A stretch of DNA of 64,000 bases from Pogonophryne albipinna (Eukaryota > Chordata > Actinopteri > Perciformes > Artedidraconidae): NCBI GenBank assembly GCA_028583405.1, contig CM053243.1, positions 35,243,420 to 35,307,419 on the forward strand. Reading direction: 5' to 3'. A program made the position numbers and the translations under genes. Under the pieces are notes generated by a model that saw only the letters and a program-made list of their open reading frames with translations, did no database searches and was not told the DNA's origin. Each line of letters begins with the position of its first letter. The stretch's first letter is position 1. Positions 55,701 to 64,000 of the stretch are shown here, piece by piece.

Positions 55701-56169
55701 CACTCATTTTGCCATTTTTCATTTATTGTATAGAAGTGTGGGGCAACACGTATATGAGCAACATAAAGCCATTGTCAATATTACAGAAAAGGGCAGTAAG
55801 AATAATTCATAAAGCTGACTCAAGAGAACACACACCAACAGACTGTTTTTTAAGTCAGGACTCTTGAAACTCAAAGACATAGCTGAGCTGCAGACATTAT
55901 CAGTAATGCACAGGGCACAAAGCAGAATGTTACCAGCATATTTACAACAGTTGTTTGATTTTGGATCAGACAAGGAAGACCACAGAAGGAAATTAAATTT
56001 TAAGCATCCATATGCAAGGACTACTCTTAAACAAATGTGTATTTCGGTAGTTGGTGTACAATTGTGGAATTCTCAACACAAGGATCTAAAGAATTGTATA
56101 TGTATTTTTCAGTTAAAGAAGTTGTATAAATTAAGAAAGATGGGACTATATGAAGCAGAATGTGAATAA
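52787..56169 (+). pseudogene. LINE ORF2: APE endonuclease and reverse transcriptase, disrupted
   Basis: Endonuclease: LIHFNCRSLYANFNKI, AISETWLN, CAYRAPGSN, CICGDFNIDLLN (read as IICGDFNID), NDHLPVF. Linker: FFVNVGPNLAKTIPKQ. RT: IPLFKTGDKSQFTNYRPVSL, SQYGFRKNRST, FIDLKKAFDTID (motif A), CGVPQGSVLGPKLFILYIND (motif B), FADDTNLFCSG (catalytic FADD), NLNKTKFMVF, FRFLGVTLDENLTW, then LQKRAVRIIHKADSREHT. A frameshift at about 53150, an in-frame TAA at 54286, an inserted hAT MITE inside FDTID|H, and a frameshift in a T-run near 55848 break the gene. It nicks DNA and primes cDNA synthesis in the family. Confidence 0.9.
54751..55097. mobile_element. hAT MITE inserted in the LINE RT gene
   Basis: CAGGGGTGTCAAACTCAAGG at the left and GAGTTTGACACCCCTG at the right. 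A perfect 8-bp duplication CCATAGAC lies at 54743-54750 and 55098-55105. This GGCCCGGGGGCC-type family is widely seen in vertebrates. It is 347 bp with no gene. It splits the RT motif A, and the RT frame resumes exactly after the duplication. Confidence 0.95.
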
Positions 56170-56637
56170 GTCTATGTACTCTGGTCCTTCATGTTTTTGA
56201 TGTCTTTGATGTGATGTCTCCTCTGTATTTGCGGGTCCCATTGCCATTGTTATTGTTGTTGTTGTTACTATTATCATCATGCGTCGCTTTCCACCTTCTT
56301 CTCCAGTAGGACTCAGATGAGGGTGTTGCACTTTTCTTTTCTTTTCCTTATACATGTTGTTTTGTTTCTTTCCGTTAACCGTCAAGTGGGAAATAAGTAT
56401 TTTTTTGTGTTTCTGTTAGTATCCTAAGATACTGTTATGTTTGGCTGTGAAGAAAAAAAAAAATATATATATATTATTATTATGAAGGGCAGACCATCTA
56501 TTTGTTTTTTGTTTTTTTTTAGAAAGGGGCAGGTCACATAAGATTTTATTCTTCTCCCTGCTCCTTTTCGCTCAATGGTAGTCATGTTTTGTGGCAATTA
56601 TTGTACATTTTGTTTTGCGTACCATGAGCGGGACAAA

Positions 56638-56665
56638 TAAAAATGAAATGAAATGAAATGAAATT
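56638..56665 (+). repeat. (GAAAT)n tail of the LINE
   Basis: About five pentamer copies following AATAAA, the usual microsatellite-like LINE end. Confidence 0.8.
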
Positions 56666-57533
56666 ACCCAGCTGACAAACTATCAACATGTGTGTACACA
56701 TCAAGCACAGATTTGATACTTCATCAAACAGGTAGTGAGGTGATTGCTCTGTGTCAGCCTGCCTAACCAAACTGAAAAAATAAAGATATTTCTGTCTCAG
56801 TTTCACCTGCTATTCTCACTTAGCGGTGTGACTGCAAGCGTTCGACCTGCACCACAGGCCCTCTCCTCTCCTCCCTCATCAGCCACGCTAAATTAAGAGC
56901 CAGCCAGCCAGAGAAGGCGGCAGCCGGGAGCCGCAAGTAACCAGTCATGACATTTCAGCTTCCCTGAGGCTGAAAATGACCCGAACACAGGGACTCCTGG
57001 CCCCTCTCACACATAAACACACACAATATACAGTGTGTGACACAGCTTTCCAATATATAGTCCAAACCTAGCCTATATAAAACACACACAGGCTCTCACA
57101 CACACACACACATAGGGATCAGGCCCATCCTATTCCAAAGCTCAACAGCTCTCATGCATATTTATGGTAAGGGAGAGTGGACCCACTCCAGAGAATATCA
57201 ATCGCGGCTGTGAGGAAGCAGATTTTTTCCAGCTTTCTGTTTGGATAAAATATACAATATATATAGAATTTTCATACTGACCAAGTACACATTTTAGAAA
57301 GTATGTGACAATGTAATAAATACAGTATAGTTATGAGACATAACAGGATTTGTTAAAGAAGTGTACAGATATGTCATGTTCTGCATGTTTGATTGATCTG
57401 TATCCAGAAGGAAGACAGGAAGCGGGCCATATTTATACAAAATGTGTTGAATGTATTTGCATTAATTTGAACTGTTAGAAATATTTCCACATTCTCACAC
57501 TTTTCATTTATCATCTTCCTTCTTCTCTTTTTA
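56666..57533. other. Gene-free intronic sequence
   Basis: A (CA)n run at 57096-57112 and CA-rich context around 57010-57030. Nothing else. Confidence 0.45.
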
Positions 57534-58089
57534 TTGTTAACTAGGGGTGTAACGGTTCACAAACATTTCGATTCGGTACGTACCTCGGTTTTTAGGTCAC
57601 GGTTCGGTTCGGTACGTTTTCGGTACAGCAGAAAAAATTATCACAAAACATAACATATTTTTTTTAAATTAAACTGTGAATAATGTATTTACTCAAATAA
57701 ATACAAAATATAATATAATAAACATTAAGGTGCAGCATTTCGATGAACTAAAATAATCTGTATTTGAACTTTACTGTACTAGTACTCACAAAACATAAAC
57801 TATTAGTTTTGGGTTTTTAATTATTATTAAACTATGAATATTCACTCAAATAAATACAAAATATAATAAAATAAACATTAAGGTGCAGCATTTCGATGAA
57901 CTGAAATAATCTGTATTTGAACTGTACTGTACTAGTACCTAAGCAGCCAGTTTGACATCATGACTTGCTTGTCATTGTATTTTCATGTTTTTTTAAAGAA
58001 AGATGAACTTGTCCACATTGCTTGCAGAAAGGGCAGATCTGCTGGCACTAACAATGTCTCCTGCTGTGGAGAACACCCTCTCTAGGGAC

Positions 58090-59459
58090 CAGCGACGTGC
58101 GGTCAGGGGAGGCAGGTGAGGCAGAGCCTCACTTGTCATTCTCCAATGTAACGGAAAAAAAGAATAATAATACAAATAATAATAATAATAAAATGTGTCC
58201 ACTGATCTGTGTTGTAAATGTGATTTCTGTATGATTCCAATAGCTTTTTATAGTAAAAATCGGCTAATTTGTCGAGCTCCGCTACAACTACGGGGAGCGA
58301 TGAGATTGAGAAGTGAGGCAGGGACGAGCTCTGCCTCACAGAAGCCCACAGTAACTTGCTGGAGCACGGGCACTAATTTAGCGCGGGCACTTATTTTGTG
58401 AGCGCGCTCAAGCCAGTTACTGTGTGGTGAGGTGAGGCACAGATGAGCTCTGCCTCACCTCAGAATGCGTCACCCCACAGAAACTGTCTGGAAAGCGGGC
58501 CCTAAGCGCATGCCTGCACTATCTCACTGTATGTCACCAATGTAATGTTTGTAGATCCCTTTATTACATTTATCCTTGCCATTCATAGTCTCTAAATAAC
58601 TTATTTCACGTATATATGATATTTAGGCTCGCTGGTCTCATCATACAACGGCAATGAAAAAAGCACCAGGGGAGGCAGCCATAACCTCTGCCGCACTGAA
58701 GGGGGCGCAAGTGAGCCCACAGGTTCTTGTTGCTACGGTTATTCTACGCAGAGACGGTAGAGCAAACAACAAACTAGGCTTTTGAAACTAGAGGAAGATA
58801 AGGAGGACTTTTACAAAAAAGTAATAAAGATTGTTGTCCAGAAGGATAGCATGGACTTCATCTTCAAGTCAAGGTAAGACCACATTTGTAATGAAAATTG
58901 GATCTTACTAAGAGAGAACAATCCAATATTTAGATTTTGGGTCGGCTATCCTTTTGTTGAACGGTCTGTTTAAAATGAATCGAAGCATCAGACTAAAAAA
59001 GCTTTTGAAAATAACAGAATATTTCGATTAAAGGTGGGGTAGGTAAATTTGAGAAACCAGCACGATATACACTTTTGGTTATATTCCATGGAATGCTCTT
59101 AACATCCCGATAGCAATGAATATCTTAAGTGCTTTGACAAAAAATACATTAAAACATTTCATCTGTGGAAGCCGTAGTACTGTAAAAAGCACGACCACTC
59201 ATTTTAGCCGGCCCGGCTAAAATAACCTGCCTGTCAGCCTTCCATCTGTGCACAAACTTATCTCGTGCCCTCATTGGTCATGTGCGCGTTCGTGTGTGTT
59301 GGAGGAGGGGCTGTGTATTTTCAAATTCTAGCGCACTCGAGCTGGTTTCTCCAAAATTACCTACCCCGCCACCTTTAAGGTCAAAATATATAATATTTGT
59401 AAATCTGACTCTGAAAGAGTCAGTGCCTCACCAGCCATGAACCTCACCGCACGTCACTG
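58090..59459. mobile_element. hAT MITE nested in the transposase gene
   Basis: The left end CAGCGACGTGCGGTCAGG pairs with CCTCACCGCACGTCACTG at the right, and a perfect 8-bp duplication CTAGGGAC lies at 58082-58089 and 59460-59467. Interior words GAGGCAGAGCCTCAC and AGCTCTGCCTCAC repeat. No transposase. It is 1370 bp including a further insertion. Confidence 0.9.
59028..59378. mobile_element. TTAA-type MITE nested in the MITE at 58090
   Basis: TTAAAGGTGGGGTAGGTAA at the left and TTACCTACCCCGCCACCTTT then AA at the right, bounded by TTAA at 59028-59031 and 59375-59378. Same family as 25191-25525, opposite orientation. Contains the short palindrome TTAGCCGGCCCGGCTAA. Confidence 0.88.
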
Positions 59460-60134
59460 CTAGGGACAGAGGTAGCAGATACAGCCAGGTAGCGCTTTGC
59501 TAACATGGCAACATAAGGATATTTGGCGTTTGTAATAGCTTTGGCTCGGTCTGAACTTGTTGCGAGTGGTGGAGGCTTAAATGCGAGTGGGAGTTGGGTT
59601 TGCACTTCAGTCTTTTGGTACCGGTGATATTCACGTTCGGGTGATGCCTTTTCAATTGTGTGCGAGTTTGATGTATTGCCAGCCGCGTAACCAATGTTAG
59701 TTGAAAAATGACAGCTTTGGTTCGGTCCACCTGTCTTTGTCCGTCATCCTTGTACGTAACTGCGAAACCAAAATGTTCCCAAACCGGAGACTTCAATGAT
59801 GCTGGAGGATTTTCGAGCTCAACTTTATCTGCGTTCGTCCATTTCGACAGTTCCTCAAATTACTGACTACATTTGAACGCATCCCTCTGACCAGCTCGTC
59901 CAATGAAATGACTTGCTCGCTCTATGACGCGTTGAACACAATGGGAGCAAATTACTCTGAATGCTGCGACGCAGCACCTGAGATTACTTCCAAGAAGTTG
60001 TTCACGTTCTCAATTTTTTACGTTTAACGTTATATTCGTTCGGTACACTTCGGTACACACGTGTACCGAACCGAAGGGCCCGTACCGAATAATTTCGGTA
60101 CGGGTACGTGTACCGTTACACCCCTATTGTTAAC

Positions 60135-63100
60135 TGAATAAGGCTGAACATGAGCTGTCTGAACCTGGGGTTCATTGAACAATACGAAACTGAACTTTGG
60201 CATTTATATTGGATTTTGATTGTTGTTTTCTTTTATTTACGTTATTTAAGTTAGACAGCCAGCTTAAAAACAACAGGTTTTACGCTTTTATTTACTTGCG
60301 GGGCTTTAAAATAAATCTATCTGGGAATAGTTAGCATTAGCAGTCAGCTGTCTGCTGTTAACTGACTGGCTTGTGGCATTACAGAATATAGCTAACACTA
60401 TTCAATCATGTCTAGTGAATAAAATGACTAGGGAATACAAATCAAAGTCATATAATGCAAAAATAATAGGTGTTTTTTTATATATTAGTGATGGTATTAT
60501 TGCATTCATTAAAGTAAGGCTGAGATCTGTGAATGCGGCGATACATTGCAACAAAAACAAAAAAACTGTTTGCCAGATTACCAAAACCCCTCATTTAAAA
60601 CATAAGTCATTATTCCCTCATTAACAGGGAAACTGTGAGGGCCCCACCATGGCAAGCACAGTAGGTCAAAGATGAAGCAAAGCTGTTCGCTGTGAACTGA
60701 AATGGTGGTTTTGGTTATATTTGTATCGTTTGCCTTCAATTCTCTCTTCTAATGAAAGCTTTAGAGCTTGTGTAGCCTACATAATACAATAATATGAACA
60801 AACAATTGTTCAGAGAGAAGACAAAGGAAAAAAATGGAGGGGGCGTCTTGTTGTTGGTTTGAGATTTCAAGAAGTGTAAACCTTTCCACAGAGCTAATGA
60901 CGGACCATCAGCCCCCAACACAGCCAGCTGTGTTAATACTAAAACAAGCATCACACAGTAAATTAACAAGCATCAGGCAAGTGTTTTTCCACAACAATAA
61001 ATTGCATTTGCATGCACCGAGCACTGGCTACCTGCATGTGTGGAAGAGAGAGAAGTACAGTCAGTATGGGTATGGCTGGCCAGTCTTTGTACAACATGTC
61101 ATCACTCTGAAATTAAATGAATACATCACTCTGTGGCTGCGCCGAGCAGCGTCTGACAGCCCGTCTCTCCGCCGTGCTGCAGGAGACAGAGCCTCTTGTC
61201 AGCTGGAGAAGAATTATTTGCATCGAGTGGGGAGTAAAGCGAGAACGAGGACTCTCTAGTTTCCCTCTCCCACTGATGGAAGCCTCCTCCAGAGGCTGGA
61301 ATCACTGAACGAGCCGAAAACACCGTTATCCTGATTTGACTCATGAAATAATCATCAAAGGCATTAACTCCACTTCACAGCAATGCTTATTTTATGAAGC
61401 ATTTAGTGATAGCTATTGTATCCCTGCATTACAGCATATTTAATGAGGGGGAATAATCTGTTGGCAGGCAGTCCATGTGTTACTAATTGTGTTGCCCGAC
61501 TGACACTCAAAATGACATATCTGTTTTGGTGCTTTCTCTGTACAGAATCAAAAACAATGAGCCTTATCACCATTTTAAGGACTTGCTTTTCATCAAAATG
61601 CTTACAGAACCAGCATTTCAAACAGCCATTTTGTTGTGGACCAATCATACCTTCAATGTGATCCGCAGCTTTCGAAAACAATTAACAAATAATTTTGCAT
61701 ATCAAAGACAAGAGACAATGTTGGATTGGGGGAGACTTGATAGACTTGATAGACTATACTATTTTCCTTAACAAATATGCCCTTGAAAAGAAGATGTGCA
61801 TGAATGAGCACAAAGAGATAGAAGTGAGAACATTAAGATGATTTAACCAAATAGTTGTTAGTGAACAATAAGCATCAGACAACGGATAATGGGAAAGGCT
61901 CTTATGGACGCATTGCTTATGTCCACAACATTTGGACAAGAAACTCTGCACTTCTAAGCCAATTGCTAAGCCAATAGAGATGCAATCAGTCTAAGACTGT
62001 CTGCCTATCAAAGCAAAGCTCTTGAATTGGGCCACAGCTTTAGATTTCCTACTAATTTATATTTAACAACAAAGAAAAGATAACGCAAGTTTTCCTTTAA
62101 GACTACATATTAAACATCACTGCTATATTGTCTCTTAAGGCTCCAGCATGGTGGATAAAGCATTTGCCAAATACATCTAATGCAATGTCATACTGTATTT
62201 TATAGGGAAATGTGAGGAGTTTCTCGGCACAATGTAACATGAAACCGACTTGCTGTGAGCCATACCTTTTTGCACCCTTCAACTACAGATATGGTGATTT
62301 TGCAGGTGAAAAATTGGATTCACGACTATCCTAAATTCAAATAGAGACACCTTGAATTGATATTTTCGTCAAAAGCACACAATTCAACAATAAATCCTGC
62401 ATGTTCACAGCTATGTTCTAATCTGTAACAGCAGTCTTTCTCATTAGCTGCACATCATAAGAAATAAATATCTAATTGTGTGACTTTTCACAAGCAATGA
62501 ACTTATCCCCAGTGATGACAACATTATTAATAACCCGGGACATACGGAGGAGACGTAATGCTCATACTAATGGATCCCCATATTTTCCTCACTGTACTAT
62601 AAATGTGCTGGGAGCAGAGGAGATGGTTCAAACTGCTGAGTAATAAATAAACAAGCACAGAGGAAGGGTTGCAGGCTGTGAGTTGGGGTGAAGATTCTCA
62701 GTTGTGTAAGGCTCTCAGGAAAGTGGTGGCAGCTCTGGGAAAAAAGCTGGAGAGGTGACTAGTGGTCTTCATCAAAATGCACTTGCATCTAGAAAGGTTT
62801 CTGAAATAAAAGGCTGACCAAGAGTGCTGGGTTGGCTGCAAATCATCCTGTCCTTTTTCTTCACTCAAGGTGTCGAGCAGCTATTCCACGGAGGACAGCT
62901 GACAGACAATTATCTGCTCAATAGGGAGGTCAACACTCTGGAGCTTGTCCGTGGAACGGGAGGAGAAGGAGGGGAAGGACAGATACCGCGATGGGAAAAC
63001 CCACCAATGCCTTTAGTTACTGACCTGGAAAATGGGGCCAGGATTGGTTGTGAGGTATTGTGCTTCAGATCCGTGATGGGAGTTTCAGGATTTGGCAGAT

Positions 63101-64000
63101 TATCTCATCGGATGGTGGTGGAAAATAGGTGTAACTTTCATTTATAGATCAACTGGAAGTGTTGAGCAGGAGCAAATGATTTGTTGTGAACACAGACTGC
63201 CTCAGGTTCCTGGTGATGAGGTGAATCAGGGCAGTGATGCCCCCAGGTTTAAACAGTTGATGGATACGCCGGAGAGGGTGGAATTACAGGGTGCAGAGGA
63301 ATAAATAAAATAAGTCCACATGGGTGCTTCTTCACAAAATCAAAGATACGGCTCAGGAATACATCTCCGGGCATTTTTAACCCTGGTATTCCTGAAGAGT
63401 CCAGCTATTTATTGAGTTGAGATACTATGAATCAATGATCAACATGGGCCAAGGCAATTGTTCTTTAATGACCATGGGAGCTTGTCCCGTAAGAGAAAAG
63501 GGGTAGCATACGTATTCAGATCCGTTACTTAAGAAAAACCACACTGGAAATATGGAAAGTAAATGCATCTGTGGCAATTCGGTTGGAGATGACGTGAATG
63601 ATTTTTTTTTTTTTGAAGGGTTCAGACAAATGACTGAATCTTCAGTCAATTTTTATTTTAAGATATTTGTCCATAATTTGAAGTATCAAACGGAAAAATT
63701 GTGTTATTAAACATCCCAATGTTGTTTAGGAGATCTGATATGCCATAAAACTTTTTTCTGCTGTTTTTTATTTTTGATGACGAGAGGCTGGTGAAGGTCT
63801 CAGGGGTCTGACTGCTGGACAGGTGAGGGAGGTCTGGTAGTCTCAGGATTCTCAGGGGGATGCTGTCATTCAAACTGAAAGCAAACACAGCAGAGGTTTC
63901 CAGGAGCTGTGGGCAGGATGAGTCTATGGTTGCTTTGTTGTTGCTAGCGAGCAGAACAAATCCTTTGTCGTGCTGTGTGAGTGCAGCAGCGGCATGTGGC
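60135..64000. other. Gene-free intronic sequence to the window end
   Basis: Presumably the nell1 intron upstream of exon 50393-50563. A slightly GC-richer stretch at 61130-61310 and a T-run at 63603-63615 are the only visible deviations. I did not find the preceding nell1 exon (which should end in the coding sequence just before YFELESSG). Confidence 0.45.

Larger units (their letters stand above)
51583..56665 (+). mobile_element. Nearly complete two-ORF non-LTR retrotransposon (CR1/jockey-type RT)
   Basis: Order: ORF1 (51754-52722), 64-bp spacer, ORF2 with APE endonuclease and RT (52787-56169), 3' UTR, AATAAA at about 56635 and a (GAAAT)n tail. It is antisense to nell1. ORF2 has four lesions: a frameshift near 53150, a TAA at 54286-54288, a hAT MITE at 54751-55097 and a frameshift near 55848. 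Target duplications and the true 5' end were not found. The precise clade (Rex1, Daphne, Kiri or similar) is undecided. Confidence 0.85.
57993..59796 (-). pseudogene. hAT transposase deletion derivative: BED finger joined to hATC end
   Basis: The N-terminal part at 59796 starts MKSPVWEHFGFAVTYKDDGQ, a BED-finger type seen in ZBED1-like transposases, with a later LKRHHPNVNITGTKRL. The Cys ligand region appears lost through frame changes. After a short PPPLATSSDRAKAITNAK linker it passes straight into PYVAMLAKRYLAVSATSVP. Across the nested MITE (58090-59459) it continues with ERVFSTAGDIVSASRSALSA and SNVDKFIFL, the C-terminal hATC motif. The whole catalytic core, normally several hundred residues, is missing. 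This is a typical non-autonomous internal deletion. Confidence 0.8.
57542..60126 (-). mobile_element. hAT transposon (internally deleted) hosting two nested MITEs
   Basis: The ends are TAGGGGTGTAACGGTTC and TACCGTTACACCCCTA with a perfect 8-bp duplication TTGTTAAC (57534-57541 and 60127-60134). Both subterminal zones are dense in CGGTACG and GGTTCGG motifs. On the minus strand it carries a shortened transposase. Two tandem-like copies of AATACAAAATATAATA...AAACATTAAGGTGCAGCA lie at 57695-57740 and 57845-57890. Confidence 0.92.

Noticed and set aside
61130..61310. Slightly GC-rich stretch considered as the preceding nell1 exon
   Set aside because: Its minus-strand translation does not resemble the LamG N-terminal part, and no acceptor and donor pair in the right phase was found.
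63658..63888. 76-codon minus-strand frame near the window end as a nell1 exon
   Set aside because: Serine/leucine-rich, no similarity to NELL1, no matching splice sites.

Overview
This window is vertebrate, almost certainly teleost, genomic DNA from inside one very large gene. The only host coding sequence I can support is two exons on the minus strand with canonical splice sites, at 50393-50563 and 6883-6979. Their reading phases join exactly. They encode adjacent parts of the N-terminal thrombospondin/laminin-G-like domain of NELL1 (neural EGF-like like 1). The gene therefore runs right to left, with one 43.4 kb intron between the exons and further intron at both window ends.

The intron owes its size to mobile elements, which make up most of what can be interpreted here. 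Left part (1-6.9 kb): a three-level nest of DNA transposons. 7.5-11.3 kb: a non-autonomous LTR retrotransposon whose interior is made of tandem arrays with unit lengths of 33, 12, 60 and 45 bp. 12-13.3 kb: a 5'-truncated L2-type LINE. 14.6-30.4 kb: MITEs of several families, a second nest (hAT, then an element with inverted arms, then a GGTGGGCGATAT element), another L2 fragment, and unique DNA. 31.3-36.8 kb: a full-length but frame-broken Ty3/gypsy chromovirus of the sushi-ichi type (gag with CCHC knuckle, protease, RT, RNase H, integrase, chromodomain). 41.5-43.3 kb: an element with inverted repeats of about 385 bp and an exact 8-bp duplication. 43.9-46.6 kb: a decayed hAT transposon with transposase. 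Upstream of exon 50393-50563: a foldback repeat, then a nearly complete two-ORF LINE split by a hAT MITE (51.6-56.7 kb), and a third nest of hAT, MITE and MITE (57.5-60.1 kb).

The most interesting system is the pair of LTR elements. The 3.7 kb element has no recognisable gag or pol. It shares with the 5.5 kb chromovirus its primer-binding region, a 19-nt LTR segment, and the junction of 3' interior, polypurine tract and LTR. In both, the primer-binding region is complementary to 10 nt inside the element's own LTR. That is the arrangement expected for self-primed reverse transcription (known for Tf1 and sushi). The short element therefore looks like a satellite retrotransposon mobilised by a sushi-like helper. 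Both lie in the sense orientation of nell1 and carry AATAAA in their LTRs.

Insertion order can be read directly from target-site duplications in most elements. No rRNA, tRNA, CRISPR array or prokaryotic feature was seen. Assignments to named TE clades rest on motifs and target-site rules, because no database search was possible.
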